Positions 45,297-55,961 are shown, counted from the first letter of the stretch. The stretch: DNA of 64,000 nucleotides from Deltaproteobacteria bacterium (GCA_002869015.1 PKTT01000065.1:1-64000), one strand, 5' to 3'. Notes: generated from the sequence alone by a model not told the origin. Made by a program: numbers and translations.

Positions 45297-46637
45297 CTAA
45301 ATCTGTAGCTCATTTTTAAGGTCTTGAGCCGCCGCCTCATATGCGTCGAGCATCGTTGATACTTCTTTTTCACCGTGGGTTGCGGAGATCGCGCCGCCGC
45401 CGTGCATCGTATATACACCATGGTTCAAGAGGGAAATTTTGAGCTCCCTGTCGGCGACGCGGGAGTGAGTCTTCTCCGCTATATCTCCAGGTGATGTGAT
45501 CAAATCATCGTCGCCTTTTAGTATGTGAGTCATAAAGAGGCTGCCCATCCCCGTACACGCGGCGGGAAGGCCGATTGCCTTGAAACGCTCTTCAATTCCC
45601 TTTCGCATCGCATCTCCTCTCGTTGCGAGGAGGTTATATAATGAGCTTTGTTGTTTGCGCAGGGAATCCATTGTGGCTAGCCCGGCAGCCATAGTTGCAG
45701 GGTTGGCTGAGAAGGTGCCGCCTCCCACAAGCACAGGCCGCCCGGGGCTCTCCGGCTGGAATGGATTTGCCAACTCCATGATATCCTCACGGCCGCCGTA
45801 GACGCCTATCGGGAAACCGCCTCCCACAATCTTACCGAGGGTTACGAGGTCAGGAGACACTTCGTATTCATCTGCAAGTATCCCATATCTAAAGCGAAAG
45901 CCGGTAATGATCTCATCGAAAATCAGTACCGCCCCGATATCGTCGCAGGCCTTTCGCAAGAACTCAAGATACTCTTTAGTAGCGGGGATAAAACCGCCGG
46001 AGCCGAGCATGGGCTCTACGATGATCGCTGCGATATGGTCCTGGTGGAGGTTTATGACCCTCTTGGACTCCCCGATATTATTAAATGTAAGGTGGGCTAC
46101 CCCCTGCATATCGGGCTCCAAAAGACCTGGTCCTTCTGGCTCCTCGTATGGTGGACGGACAGCGAAGCTAAGGTCAGTTGAAGCGCCGTGCCATCCTCCG
46201 GCAACCTTCAGCACCCAACCCTTTCCGGTGAACGCCCGCGCCAATCTTACAGCGTACATAGTTGCTTCAGTTCCCGTACAGCAAAAGCGCAGCTTCTTAA
46301 TAACAGGTGCGGCGAGCATGATTTCATCCGCCAATCGAAGCTCCAACTCATGGGGCATGCCCCAGTGCCAGCCGCTATCAAGAACATTATTTACCGCCCG
46401 CTTGACTGCTCCGAATGCGTGGCCGAAGATGAGCGAGTAGTGACCCATCCACAAGTCTATGATATCCCTGCCATCTACATCGGTGAAGCGGGGTCCCTCC
46501 GAATGGCGTGGGAAAACAGGGTGTGGGTGAAAGGCCCTAATGTTATGGCAGATGCCGCCGGGGAAAAGGTGCTTGGCATGGCCGTAAAGTGTGCGGGAGC
46601 CAAGAGTAAGCTCCTTATATTTTTCTTCTATACTCAC
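45297..46637 (-). CDS. Class III aminotransferase, glutamate-1-semialdehyde aminomutase-like
   Basis: A 446-residue PLP enzyme. CTGTEATMYAVRLAR, LIFDEIITGFRFR and the Schiff-base Lys in TLGKIVGGGFPIGVYGG are clear. It is related to HemL but diverges throughout, with a His/Trp-rich segment (SGWHWGMPHELE). A true hemL is at 16068, so this copy probably acts on another amine or semialdehyde. Confidence 0.85.
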   Translation of the reverse strand: MSIEEKYKELTLGSRTLYGHAKHLFPGGICHNIRAFHPHPVFPRHSEGPRFTDVDGRDIIDLWMGHYSLIFGHAFGAVKRAVNNVLDSGWHWGMPHELELRLADEIMLAAPVIKKLRFCCTGTEATMYAVRLARAFTGKGWVLKVAGGWHGASTDLSFAVRPPYEEPEGPGLLEPDMQGVAHLTFNNIGESKRVINLHQDHIAAIIVEPMLGSGGFIPATKEYLEFLRKACDDIGAVLIFDEIITGFRFRYGILADEYEVSPDLVTLGKIVGGGFPIGVYGGREDIMELANPFQPESPGRPVLVGGGTFSANPATMAAGLATMDSLRKQQSSLYNLLATRGDAMRKGIEERFKAIGLPAACTGMGSLFMTHILKGDDDLITSPGDIAEKTHSRVADRELKISLLNHGVYTMHGGGAISATHGEKEVSTMLDAYEAAAQDLKNELQI

Positions 46638-46720
46638 AGGATTCTCCTTAACGGGCCTGAAGTTGTGCTAAAGGAAATTTGTAACATGACTGGTCCTTTC
46701 GGGCAAGGCGCTCAGATTGG

Positions 46721-46751
46721 TTGCCTTAAAGATTATAAAGTCAGTTATAAT
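46721..46751 (+). promoter_or_regulatory. Putative promoter of the small membrane protein gene
   Basis: TTGCCT (46721-46726), a 19-base spacer, and a perfect TATAAT (46746-46751). The predicted start is near 46758. The long spacer makes it a moderate match. Confidence 0.45.
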
Positions 46752-46807
46752 CTTACATGTAATCAATGCTAAAAACTCAGAGGAGTTTCAAGATAAGTTC
46801 TTCAAAG

Positions 46808-47242
46808 ATGCTTCGTTCATTAAAACCAGCCGGGTCTGCCTCAGTGCAACTTTTTTTGGCTGCGCTTCTCTGGTCGTCAATCGGGACCTTTCTTCTCTAT
46901 AGAGGCGCTAGAGCAGCGCTCTCCCTTACCCCGGCAATGATGGTATTAGTTATAGCCGTTGCCCTTGCGATAGGCCTCTTTAAAGGCTACCGCGTTATGC
47001 GCCCGGTCTCGACGCGCTCGATAACTCGCATAATTGAGCGTGGAGATGGTACGTGCATAGGCGGGTTCTTATCTTGGAAAAGCTGGCTTTTCGTCCTTGG
47101 CATGAGCTTGATGGGCAAGTGGTTGCGCTCGGCATCACTGCCCCCATGGCTTACCGGCGTACTTCTGGGGGGCGTAGGGTTGGCCCTGCTTGTAGGCTCA
47201 TTGTTTTTCTGGCGCGCCTGGGTCTATCGTCTCTGGGGATGA
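46808..47242 (+). CDS. Small integral membrane protein, unknown function
   Basis: I do not recognise the family. About 144 residues with four hydrophobic segments (VQLFLAALLWSSIGTFLLY, TPAMMVLVIAVALAIGLF, SWLFVLGMSLMGKWL, LTGVLLGGVGLALLVGSLFF). ATG 46808 is preceded only by a weak purine stretch; ATG 46766 is in frame and lies just after the promoter. The 3' end overlaps the PlsC-like gene by 45 bases on the opposite strand. Confidence 0.65.
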   Translation: MLRSLKPAGSASVQLFLAALLWSSIGTFLLYRGARAALSLTPAMMVLVIAVALAIGLFKGYRVMRPVSTRSITRIIERGDGTCIGGFLSWKSWLFVLGMSLMGKWLRSASLPPWLTGVLLGGVGLALLVGSLFFWRAWVYRLWG

Positions 47243-48049
47243 GGCCCCCCAAAGGGCTAATTCTTCCGTTATGAATTTGACCGTAGCCCTGTGCGCGGCG
47301 TCTCCCTTTCCCTCCGGTTCCAAAGGACTGGCGAATTTAAAGTGGACCGTATTGGCGGGCAAGATGGGTCCAAAATCTTTAAGGCGTTTCCCGTTGGACC
47401 AAAAATCCGTCTTTAACGCTAATGGCACTAGCTTGACTCCAGACCTTGCCGCCAGCTTTGCGCCGATAGAGTTAAAGGCTGTGGGGTCAAAGTATGGAGC
47501 CCGTGTGGTTTGTGGGAATACGATAACGCTCATTCCTTCTTCGAGCCTGGCCTTGCCCTCCCGAAGAACAGTTGTAAGGTCCTCCCTTGGGTTTGAGCGC
47601 CCAACCGCTATGGGGTTTCTAGAGCGCATAACCCATCCGAAGACGGGATAGCGTAGAAGCTGCTCCTTGATTACAAAGGTAACGGGGCCTTTTGGTCGGA
47701 GAATGGAGGGGAGCAAAAAGGTCTCGAGGGTAGACATATTATTAGCTACGTATACGACCGGGCTCCCATCGTAAGGCAGGTTCTCCATTCCCTCGATGAG
47801 TACATTTCCCCCAGAGCGCTCTACTGCATTAAGGACCTCAAGAGAGCTTTTAATCCAAGCATCCCCATCATATAAACCCGCCTTTGCAATCTTGGCGGCT
47901 CTGTACACAGTGCTGAAAATCCTGGGGTAAAAAGCCAGCGAAGGCGATAGCTTACTTACCAGGCAACGCCTTTTTTTGCTTTCGGTGCTATATGTGTTCA
48001 TCCCTGCAAAGGGGGATGAACTAACTTTTGAAGTGAGGTCCTTTTTCAT
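47198..48049 (-). CDS. PlsC-like acyltransferase with degenerate catalytic motif
   Basis: A 283-residue protein of the 1-acyl-glycerol-3-phosphate acyltransferase superfamily. Where the family has NHxSxxD/E, this reads NNMSTLE (Asn104 in place of the catalytic His). Downstream motifs VFPQTTRAPYFDP and VPLALKTDFW fit the superfamily. The product may be inactive or use another residue. It overlaps the upstream glycosyltransferase by ATGA and is surely co-transcribed with it. Confidence 0.78.
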   Translation of the reverse strand: MKKDLTSKVSSSPFAGMNTYSTESKKRRCLVSKLSPSLAFYPRIFSTVYRAAKIAKAGLYDGDAWIKSSLEVLNAVERSGGNVLIEGMENLPYDGSPVVYVANNMSTLETFLLPSILRPKGPVTFVIKEQLLRYPVFGWVMRSRNPIAVGRSNPREDLTTVLREGKARLEEGMSVIVFPQTTRAPYFDPTAFNSIGAKLAARSGVKLVPLALKTDFWSNGKRLKDFGPILPANTVHFKFASPLEPEGKGDAAHRATVKFITEELALWGASSPETIDPGAPEKQ

Positions 48050-49113
48050 AGACGATTCCGTATAAAGCTAAAAGGTTGCAGCGAGCCCAGCCAAATAGTT
48101 AACATCCAGGCAAGCAATGCAGAACCCGCAAGTGTTCTGAAAATGAAATTATCCTTCAAATTGTGGAATAATGAAATGCCCCTTTTGGTGTAATTAAGCT
48201 CTACCAAGTGGCTGTCCATACCTCTTTGTCTGGCATAAGTGCACTCAAGCCATGCAATAGTTTGCCAGGCATTCATTGCCGCGAAAGCGCCCAGTCCAGA
48301 TATGTTTCCTCTTATCGAGCCTGAAAATAGCTCACGGAAAAAGAGGTTTATGAATGGGGCAAGTGTTAGCTTTTCCGTTGAGGGCTGGTCCCTGTAAAGC
48401 TCAGGCGCCCTCTTAAGGAACCTTTTCAGGCCAAGCTCCTCGGCGACCCTGATCAGCGCATTTAGCGACAAGCGCGCCTTTCTCCCCTCTTTTTCAAAGC
48501 GCCTGGGTGAGGTCAAAATTTCTCCTGGAAGGGTTATCCACCGTCCCTCCGCGGCCACGTGCTTTGAAAGGCGCAAGTCCTCGAGGAAGGGAAGCGACTC
48601 ATCCATTCCCCCAAGCTCATCGAAATACTCCCTTGAAATCCATTGACCCTGATCGCCATTGACACACTCTGGAAGTCCAAACCTTGATTTTGCTTCAATG
48701 TAATAAAATGATGGTACTGCAAGTTCACTCCCCAACCTGAGCGGAAAGTGCCCCGCCACCCTCTTTGAAGCCCTTCGCGCAAGGGCCATGGCCTCGCTTC
48801 CCCGGGTGAGGAGGGTTAAAGAGGGTATTCGTGTGTCGGCATGGAGAAATAGGAGGTCATTTCCCTCCGCATGCTTAACCCCCTCATTGAGTTGCCTACC
48901 CCTGCCCCTTTCACAGATTACAATCTTTGTTTTTAAATTTTTGGTTTTAAAACCTATGGGTGGCGTCGCAGTGTCACTGTTGGGGGTTGCTGAAGCAATT
49001 ACAACCTCAAAGGATATTCCCTCCTGGGAATCAAGATCTTTAAGTAGCAGGGAGAGGTTTTCCTCCACTCCCAGAGTGGGAATAATTATTGATAGAAGTG
49101 GCTTTTCAGACAT
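48046..49113 (-). CDS. Family 2 glycosyltransferase (TIGR04283-like)
   Basis: A 355-residue GT-A glycosyltransferase. LSIIIPTLGVEENL, RGRGRQLNEG, LLFLHADTRIP (DxD-type motif HAD) and FLEDLRLSKHV resemble the TIGR04283 group. The C-terminal 120 residues go beyond that group's usual length and end in a hydrophobic helix (RTLAGSALLAWMLTIWLG), suggesting membrane attachment. The acceptor is unknown. A PlsC-like gene follows with coupled translation, suggesting lipid or glycolipid work. Confidence 0.8.
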   Translation of the reverse strand: MSEKPLLSIIIPTLGVEENLSLLLKDLDSQEGISFEVVIASATPNSDTATPPIGFKTKNLKTKIVICERGRGRQLNEGVKHAEGNDLLFLHADTRIPSLTLLTRGSEAMALARRASKRVAGHFPLRLGSELAVPSFYYIEAKSRFGLPECVNGDQGQWISREYFDELGGMDESLPFLEDLRLSKHVAAEGRWITLPGEILTSPRRFEKEGRKARLSLNALIRVAEELGLKRFLKRAPELYRDQPSTEKLTLAPFINLFFRELFSGSIRGNISGLGAFAAMNAWQTIAWLECTYARQRGMDSHLVELNYTKRGISLFHNLKDNFIFRTLAGSALLAWMLTIWLGSLQPFSFIRNRL

Positions 49114-49373
49114 CTTTAAAAAGTCTTTCCCTAAAACGTATCAGAAGAATTAAGGGGGCTGAAAAGGCGCCTTTGTTTCACAAATGTAGATTTAAGCGCG
49201 GCGAACTCTTTCACATCTTGCCCAGCCTCTTTTTCAAATACTTTATCAGAACGGGTGTACATCGAAAATGTAACTTTAAAAGGTAAAACCAATAAATTTG
49301 ATGCAATTTTATACTTTTTCGTGCTACCTTGCCTGACCGAAACAAATTTGTATTTTTAACTTATGGAGGGTCC
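49114..49373. other. Gap between divergent glycosyltransferase and sigma-54 activator genes
   Basis: About 260 bases, AT-rich towards the right. A TATACT box at 49310-49315 lacks a matching -35. No RNA gene, repeat or small gene is evident. Confidence 0.4.
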
Positions 49374-50933
49374 ATGGCTCCTGTACGTTCCCCTGAAAAG
49401 AGAATAGAAGAGCTCTCAACCTTATATGAAGTGAGCCAGGCGCTAGCGCAAAGCCTCGACCTTCAGCAGGTGCTTGAGCGAATTCTGGATATCCTCTCGG
49501 AGCGGCTTGGAATGAGCCGGGGAACCGTTGCATTGGTGAGCCCCTTTACAGGGGAGATACAGATAGAAACTTCTCTCGGGCTGAGCCCTGCTGAGAAAAG
49601 GCGCGGACGTTACCGCCCCGGAGAAGGTGTAACGGGCCGGGTGGTAGCGAGCGGCGAACCTATGGTAGTGCCGCAGATTGGGAAGGAACCACTTTTTCTC
49701 AATAGGACATTAAGCCGCGGTGACCTGGAAGAGATGGAGATATCATTTCTCTGCGTTCCAATTAGGGCTGGCGACGTAGTTGTCGGCGCTCTTTCAGTCG
49801 ACAGGATATTTAGCAAAGAGTCCTTTGACGTGGATGTATCCTTTGAGGAAGAGGTCAACTTCCTGGAAATCATAGCTTCAATGATTGGACAGGCGGTCAA
49901 GGTTCACCGAATGGTGGAGGATGAGCGGTCCAAGCTGGTAGCGGAGAAGGAGCGTTTACAGGCGGACCTTGCAGAGAAATACAATATAAGCAACTTAATT
50001 GGAAACTCCAAGGCGATGCACAAGGTCTTCTCAATGGTCGCGCAGGTGGCAAAGTCAAATGCAACTGTGTTGATTAGAGGGGAGTCGGGTACGGGTAAGG
50101 AGCTTATTGCAAATGCAATACATTACGGAAGCCCAAGGGCTCAAAAGCCGCTTATAAAGGTAAACTGCTCCGCCATCCCGGAAACTTTGATAGAGAGTGA
50201 ACTTTTCGGACATGAGAAGGGAGCATTTACCGGCGCCGCAGAGTCAAAGCCGGGACGATTTGAGTTGGCCTCTGGCGGAACGATCTTCTTGGATGAGATA
50301 GGCGAGTTGAACCAGACTACACAGGTGAAGCTGCTCCGAGTTTTACAGGAAAAAGAGTTTGAGCGGGTCGGCGGAGTCAAGACAATTAAGGCCAATATAA
50401 GAATAATAGCTGCTACAAACAGGAACCTTGAAGAGCAGATGTCTTCCGGCGAATTCAGGGAGGACCTTTATTACCGCCTAAATGTCTTTCCCATCTATAT
50501 GCCCGCGCTTAGGGAGCGCCGCACCGATATTTTGCTTCTTGCAGACCATTTCCTCGAAAAATATTCGAAAGAAAATGGAAAAGAAATTAAGAGAATTACG
50601 ACGCCTGCGATAGATATGCTGATGAGTTACCATTGGCCGGGTAACGTAAGAGAGCTGGAAAACTGCATGGAACGCGCGGTGCTTCTATGTGACAGGAGCT
50701 CGATCCACTCATACCATCTGCCTCCCACCCTTCAGACAGCCGAGACCACTGCGATGGGGGAGGGATTATCCCTTGAGGAATCGGTCTCTACATTTGAGAC
50801 AGACCTCATTATAGATGCCCTAAAGGGTACTCGCGGCAATATCCGCGCAGCAGCGGAGCGATTAAAAACCACCCCCAGAATTTTAGGTTACAAGGTAAAT
50901 AAATACGGGATAGAGGCTAAGCGGTATAGATAG
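49374..50933 (+). CDS. Sigma-54-dependent transcriptional activator with GAF domain (NifA-type)
   Basis: A 519-residue bacterial enhancer-binding protein. The N-terminal GAF domain (about 10-180) precedes the AAA+ domain with Walker A GESGTGKE, the sigma-54-contacting GAFTGA loop, Walker [13 protein letters not shown], and the arginine finger region [14 protein letters not shown] Fis-type helix-turn-helix closes it ([22 protein letters not shown]). The plan is that of NifA, but no nif gene or Cys motif in the linker is seen, so the target genes are open. ATG 49374 follows GGAGGG closely. Confidence 0.9.
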   Translation: MAPVRSPEKRIEELSTLYEVSQALAQSLDLQQVLERILDILSERLGMSRGTVALVSPFTGEIQIETSLGLSPAEKRRGRYRPGEGVTGRVVASGEPMVVPQIGKEPLFLNRTLSRGDLEEMEISFLCVPIRAGDVVVGALSVDRIFSKESFDVDVSFEEEVNFLEIIASMIGQAVKVHRMVEDERSKLVAEKERLQADLAEKYNISNLIGNSKAMHKVFSMVAQVAKSNATVLIRGESGTGKELIANAIHYGSPRAQKPLIKVNCSAIPETLIESELFGHEKGAFTGAAESKPGRFELASGGTIFLDEIGELNQTTQVKLLRVLQEKEFERVGGVKTIKANIRIIAATNRNLEEQMSSGEFREDLYYRLNVFPIYMPALRERRTDILLLADHFLEKYSKENGKEIKRITTPAIDMLMSYHWPGNVRELENCMERAVLLCDRSSIHSYHLPPTLQTAETTAMGEGLSLEESVSTFETDLIIDALKGTRGNIRAAAERLKTTPRILGYKVNKYGIEAKRYR

Positions 50934-50935
50934 GG

Positions 50936-53002
50936 TCAACCGATCACCACATCTTCTGGTGACGTGCTGAACTGCTTGTTCGACGGAGTTTCCTCGAATG
51001 CCGGCAGCCTCACCTCAAAACAGGCGCCGCCATCCTCTGATCTCTTGTATCTAATCTTGCCGCCATGGCGCTCGACGACACCGAAGGCTATGGCGAGCCC
51101 TAGCCCGGTACCTTTACCGGCCTCCTTGGTTGTGAAGAAGGGGTCGAAGATTATCTTGGCAATGTGTGGCGGTATTCCGGGTCCATTATCAGCTATCGAG
51201 AAGGATGCCCACTCTCTTGATTCGTCGCACCAAGATTCAAGGGTAATTCTGCCATTAGATCCGATGGCATCCAGAGAGTTAATCGCCATATTAAGAATAA
51301 GCTGTTGAAGTTGCTTCTCATCGCCTTTAATCCGCGGCATGTTCTTGCCTGGATTCCATAGGACCTCTGCAGACTTGGCGGCAGGCTTAAAAATCTTTAT
51401 AGCTCCTTCAATTACATCATTTAAATCTAGAACCTGACGTATTTCATCGCCTGTACGGCTAAAGGCAAGAAGCTGCCTAACCACATCCGCGCCTCTATAT
51501 GCCGCACTCTCTATCCTGTCCAGATATCTCAGGGTCTTCTCATCGTTTGATTGAAGCCTAATCATCTCTACCCCTGGAATGATAGAGGCCAGGGCGTTGT
51601 TAAATTCGTGGGCGACCCCACCGGCCAACCTCGATACAGCTTCCAGCTTCTGCGCTTGAAGAAGCTGCTCCTCAATAGCCCGCTTAGATGTTTCATCGCG
51701 TATCAGGGCAAGGGTCCTGCCCATCTCCAAGCGGTTTGCGCTTAAGACAAACTTACGTCCGTCCACTTCCATAGTGTAATCCCGGCCGCGCTCAAGCGCC
51801 GAGAGGAGGGCTACATAGAGCCCTTGTGGCAGCCGCTCTCCAATCCCTGTGCCAAAGTCCTTTTCCGTGACGCGATTACAAAAGGCGATGGTGTCGTCAC
51901 CGTCAAGGAGGATAACCGCCTGGGGCATATCGGAGAGTATCTCCTGTAGCAGTTCGTGGTTTGCTACTATATCTTGGGTCTTCTCTTTTACTTGTTCCTC
52001 AAGCCGCTCATTTTGCGCCTTCAACTCATCTCCCGTGTGTTTTAACCTTTTTACCAGGCTCGCAAAAGCACCTGAGAGGGTGGAGAGCTCAAGGTAGCGC
52101 CCCTGCGGGGGCTCAATTTTGGGGTTTTCAGCTGAATCGCGCGCCCATGATGTGAGCTCTCTTAGGTCTTGGGTGGCGCGTGCTACAGTTGAGTAGTAAA
52201 GAATGATGAAGGCCAAGAGGGCCAAGGTGAAGACTGCGGTTTGAAGCCCCCCGATCTGGAAAGCTAGCTTTTGTAGAGGGCTTGCTGGAGAGAATACCGC
52301 AAACCAAGCGCTATTCGCCACCCCGAAGGACAAGGGCAACAGCCTGAAGCCGTACAGCTCCCCCCCAATCTCAAGCAGTGAACTTTTGTCTAGTGAAGAT
52401 AGTGGAACGCTGAGCTCATTTGTGATTTGGAAGCTTGAGAGGATTATTGAGGTGTCATCGCTGCAAATCGCTAAATGGCCGCCGAGAAGAGCGCTCGTCT
52501 CCTCTACCCACTTCTCGTTCAATATGAATGAGGATATTAATCTTTGTCCTATAAATTGGCCGGTATTTATAGTGCCGGCAACGAGAAGCTCAATGCCGCC
52601 GTCATTGACACTGCCAAGTGTTATTGCTGTTTCGTCGGACCAAAGCTCGGAAGTTTTATGCGAGCTCATTCCATAGGAGTCCTCCCACCATGTTTTGGTT
52701 CCGATACCCAGGATGATTAGCTCGCTATAGCCTCTGCGAACTGAGAATTCAGTAGGAAGGTTTTCTTTTGGGATTATTTCAGCTAGTTCACCAACCCACT
52801 CGATGAGGTTATTTTTAAGCCGCTCCAATTCGCTATTTAGCTTGTTTGAGGTCTGCTTGGTGTTTTCGGTAAGTGTGTTGGCGTAAAAGAGATAGAGGGA
52901 AGTGCTGGTGAGGGCTATTGATAAGAGCCCGGTTATAACGATTATTATGATAAATCTTACCGCGAAAGTTTTTCTGAATAGAGGCAATTGATGCTTTGAC
53001 AT
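50936..53002 (-). CDS. Membrane sensor histidine kinase (NtrB-like)
   Basis: A 688-residue kinase. One helix (about 16-36) and a second (about 246-268) flank an extracytoplasmic sensor region. A HAMP-like linker and coiled coil lead to a PAS domain (about 335-430), then HisKA with the phospho-accepting His in [12 protein letters not shown] and HATPase_c with DNGPGIP and [10 protein letters not shown]. It converges on the sigma-54 activator with a two-base gap. That activator has no receiver domain, so a direct phosphorelay between them is not supported. Confidence 0.9.
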   Translation of the reverse strand: MSKHQLPLFRKTFAVRFIIIIVITGLLSIALTSTSLYLFYANTLTENTKQTSNKLNSELERLKNNLIEWVGELAEIIPKENLPTEFSVRRGYSELIILGIGTKTWWEDSYGMSSHKTSELWSDETAITLGSVNDGGIELLVAGTINTGQFIGQRLISSFILNEKWVEETSALLGGHLAICSDDTSIILSSFQITNELSVPLSSLDKSSLLEIGGELYGFRLLPLSFGVANSAWFAVFSPASPLQKLAFQIGGLQTAVFTLALLAFIILYYSTVARATQDLRELTSWARDSAENPKIEPPQGRYLELSTLSGAFASLVKRLKHTGDELKAQNERLEEQVKEKTQDIVANHELLQEILSDMPQAVILLDGDDTIAFCNRVTEKDFGTGIGERLPQGLYVALLSALERGRDYTMEVDGRKFVLSANRLEMGRTLALIRDETSKRAIEEQLLQAQKLEAVSRLAGGVAHEFNNALASIIPGVEMIRLQSNDEKTLRYLDRIESAAYRGADVVRQLLAFSRTGDEIRQVLDLNDVIEGAIKIFKPAAKSAEVLWNPGKNMPRIKGDEKQLQQLILNMAINSLDAIGSNGRITLESWCDESREWASFSIADNGPGIPPHIAKIIFDPFFTTKEAGKGTGLGLAIAFGVVERHGGKIRYKRSEDGGACFEVRLPAFEETPSNKQFSTSPEDVVIG

Positions 53003-53055
53003 TTGCGCTCACATCCCTGCGGCAAAGTTAACGTTAAATTATATTATCGCATAAA

Positions 53056-54618
53056 TTAATTTGATTTATCAGAGCAAAGACCGCATGGTTCGCATCCTTT
53101 GGATGGGCAGGCTTGGGGAGGGTTAAGGGCTTTAGCGCGCTCCGCTTCACCAAGGAGACTTCGAGGGGAGGGCACGTTGGTTATAAAGTCCCAGGGAAGC
53201 CTTGACCCAAGCGGCTTTGCGCCGAGGATAGCTTCGGCTTCAGGACTTTTGAGGATGCGGTTCCAGTCGCCGCTGCCGGGGTTTTCAGCGAGCCACCGCC
53301 CTGCTTCCCGGCCCGCTCTCGAGAGGAGTCCCTGCACCTGCGCCCATTTTGGGGATTCGGCGGATACGTTCAAGCCTTTTACTTTGCCTGCCCCGCTTTT
53401 AATAGCGCGAATTCTCCTCGTCAAGGTATCACGGGAGGCCATTGCTTCCCATTGAAATGGAGTGTTGGGCTTTGGCACAAAGGGTGAAACGCCTAGGTTG
53501 ACAACCCCGCGTCCCATCTCTCGGCGCGCTTTAGTGACCAAGTCAATCAGGGAGTCTATATCGCCATCGGTTTCACCGGGCAGGCCCACCATTGCGTAGA
53601 TTTTAAGTGTTCTAATGTCGTGTGAGCGGGCAAGGGCGGCGGCCTTCAAAAGCACCTCGTCCTTCATTTTCTTTCCAACCTTTAGACGCAGGTCTTCGCA
53701 GCCAGCCTCCAGCGCGACGGTCAAAGTTCTTTGCCCGCCTTGTTTTAAAAGGGACAGATACTCATCATTAATATTCTCCGCGCGAAAAGATGAGAGGGTG
53801 AAGGAGCCCGCGTGAGTCAGGGCAAACTCGGCGATCTCCTTAAATCTGGGGTGGTCGGAAACTGCCGCTCCGACAAAACCCAATCGGCCAGTTATCTTTG
53901 CGCCTTCGATTATCCATGGTTCAAGGTCGGAAACGGGGATAAAGCGGGTGGGGCGGTTTATGTATCCCGTGGCGCAGAATCGGCAACCGTGGGGGCAGCC
54001 TCGGCTTACTTCTAGAAGGTATGCACCCGAAAAAGCGTCCTCCTCTGAAATTATTCTGGTATGTGCCGGCTCCCAACCGGGAGGGGCTTTTTGCACAGCC
54101 ACAGGTGTCGGCGCTGTTTTTTCGGGGATGTATATTCCAGGTATATTTTGTTTCTTTAAAAGCTTTAGAAGTTCCCCTCTGCCCGCGCCCCGATTTTCTA
54201 TAAGAAAATCGATTAGGGACGGGAAGGTACCCTCCGCTTCGCCAAGATAGAAAACATCGATGAAGGCAGAGAGTGGCTCGGGGTTTATGGTGATTGCCAT
54301 ACCACCCGCTACTACAAGTGGGTGAACTTCATCTCTATTTTCTGCTATAGGCTCTAAACCATTATTAAGCAGAAACGCCACCACCCCCGGGTAATCGCCC
54401 TCAAAGGAGAGGGAAAAGGCGATCGTCCCAAAGGAGGATGGCGGCGTTACGTTTTTATTGAGCGGGCCGTCACTGAAGAAAAGTTCGCAACTGGCATCGC
54501 TCTCGGTTATGAGGCCGTAGATTGTCTGTACGCCAAGGTTAGAGATCCCAACGCTTAAGCGATTGGGAAAGACCAGGGCAAAGTCGTCTCTTGAGGCGTA
54601 CCCCCTTCCACGGCCCAA
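53056..54618 (-). CDS. B12-binding-like radical SAM protein (TIGR03960-type)
   Basis: A 520-residue radical SAM protein. The N-terminus (DDFALVFPNRLSVGISNLGVQTIYGL) matches the TIGR03960/YgiQ-like group, the cluster motif is CPHGCRFC, and YAMVGLPGETDGD is in the barrel. The C-terminal tail carries CPSKGCEPCGLC, a possible second cluster site. I choose TTG 54618, eight bases after the ftsZ stop; the frame is open to 54696 but that part overlaps ftsZ. It is the last gene of the dcw run. Confidence 0.85.
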   Translation of the reverse strand: MGRGRGYASRDDFALVFPNRLSVGISNLGVQTIYGLITESDASCELFFSDGPLNKNVTPPSSFGTIAFSLSFEGDYPGVVAFLLNNGLEPIAENRDEVHPLVVAGGMAITINPEPLSAFIDVFYLGEAEGTFPSLIDFLIENRGAGRGELLKLLKKQNIPGIYIPEKTAPTPVAVQKAPPGWEPAHTRIISEEDAFSGAYLLEVSRGCPHGCRFCATGYINRPTRFIPVSDLEPWIIEGAKITGRLGFVGAAVSDHPRFKEIAEFALTHAGSFTLSSFRAENINDEYLSLLKQGGQRTLTVALEAGCEDLRLKVGKKMKDEVLLKAAALARSHDIRTLKIYAMVGLPGETDGDIDSLIDLVTKARREMGRGVVNLGVSPFVPKPNTPFQWEAMASRDTLTRRIRAIKSGAGKVKGLNVSAESPKWAQVQGLLSRAGREAGRWLAENPGSGDWNRILKSPEAEAILGAKPLGSRLPWDFITNVPSPRSLLGEAERAKALNPPQACPSKGCEPCGLCSDKSN

Positions 54619-54625
54619 ATGCTGC

Positions 54626-55882
54626 TCAGTCTGCCTGCTTACGCAGGAAGGTTGGGGCGTCAAGGTCGTGCGAATAATCCTGATCGCCGGTTGCAACTCT
54701 TGTTATGCGCATAGCGCCGCCGAGGCGATTTCGCTCTTTCCTGATAAAAGTGGGTTCGTCTATGGAGCCCTCTCTCTGGAGTGGCTGGTCAGGCCCGTTT
54801 ACAACCTTCGCGGCCGGCAGGTCCAGTAATGAAGCCGCAGCTTTGGCTTCATCAAAACCTGTTGCGATTACTGTCACCTGAACGGAGGAACCCATATCTT
54901 CATCAATAACGTGACCGAAGAATATCTCAGCTTCTTCGTGCGCGGCCTCCTCAATGAAGCTTGCCGCCTCTGTTATCTCGCCTATGGTGAGGTCCGCTGG
55001 TCCGCGAAAGTTGATCAGCACCGAGCGGGCTCCCTGAATAGAGGCGTTTGCAAGCAGCGGGCTTGAGACTGCATCATGCGCCGCCGCCGCCGCGCGGTCC
55101 TCGCCATCTCGCCGACCCGTGCCCATGAGCGCCATTCCCTTGCGGCTCATAACAGCCCGTACATCGGCAAAGTCAACATTGATCCTGCCCGATGTGGTTA
55201 TGAGGTCGGATATGCCTCTAACCGCCTGGCAGAGGACGTTGTCGACCATTGCATAAGCCTCTTCAGTTGAGGCGTCTTCCCCTGCAATTTCGAGGAGCCT
55301 TTCGTTGGGAATAATCAGGAGGGTGTCAACAGCTGCCTTCAATGCCTCAATTCCCTCGTCGGCGCGCTTCATCCTCCTGCGCCCCTCAAAGGTGAAAGGC
55401 TTTGTAACTACGCCCACAGTCAGGGCGCCTGCATCTTTAGCCTGCTGGGCTATTATGGGGCTAGCCCCGGTACCCGTTCCGCCGCCCATACCTGCTGTGA
55501 TGAAGACCATGTCAGTGCCGGTTAACTCATCCTTTATGGAGGGGATGGACTCAAGCGCCGATTGTCTTCCCACCTCAGGGTCGCCGCCTGCGCCGAGGCC
55601 GCGGGTTAGCCCAACGCCCAGCTGGAGCCTGGCGTCTGTGCGCTTATCCTCTAGCGCCTGCATATCAGTGTTGGCCACTACAAAGTCAACGCCGGTAACT
55701 CCCGATTCGATCATCGTATCGAGGACATTTCCGCCTGCGCCGCCTACGCCGATCACCTTGATCTTGGCCTGATGCCTTGCTGAGGTTGGCGGCCTCTTTA
55801 GAGGCGCTTCCATCTGTTTGGGTGCCTCTTGCTCCTGAGGCGGCGTCGCTTGAGCCGGTGGCTCCAAAAAGAATTTCATCAT
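54626..55882 (-). CDS. ftsZ: Cell division protein FtsZ
   Basis: The tubulin-like GTPase forming the division ring, 418 residues. The GTP-binding signature GGGTGTGASP, IKVIGVGGAGGN and NTDMQAL are canonical. The N-terminus carries about 38 extra residues rich in Pro and Gln before the core. The C-terminal peptide DLDAPTFLRKQAD is the FtsA/ZipA-binding tail. GGAG lies 8 bases before the ATG. Confidence 0.97.
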   Translation of the reverse strand: MMKFFLEPPAQATPPQEQEAPKQMEAPLKRPPTSARHQAKIKVIGVGGAGGNVLDTMIESGVTGVDFVVANTDMQALEDKRTDARLQLGVGLTRGLGAGGDPEVGRQSALESIPSIKDELTGTDMVFITAGMGGGTGTGASPIIAQQAKDAGALTVGVVTKPFTFEGRRRMKRADEGIEALKAAVDTLLIIPNERLLEIAGEDASTEEAYAMVDNVLCQAVRGISDLITTSGRINVDFADVRAVMSRKGMALMGTGRRDGEDRAAAAAHDAVSSPLLANASIQGARSVLINFRGPADLTIGEITEAASFIEEAAHEEAEIFFGHVIDEDMGSSVQVTVIATGFDEAKAAASLLDLPAAKVVNGPDQPLQREGSIDEPTFIRKERNRLGGAMRITRVATGDQDYSHDLDAPTFLRKQAD

Positions 55883-55961
55883 CCCGTTCTCTCCTTTGTC
55901 TCTGCCCTTTTGAGACGGCCACTTAAAAATTTATTTACACCGCCGTGGCTAACGGTAGCTT

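Noticed and set aside
49374..53002. The sigma-54 activator and histidine kinase as a two-component pair
   Set aside because: The activator has a GAF domain and no receiver domain, so there is no phospho-acceptor for the kinase; the genes merely converge.
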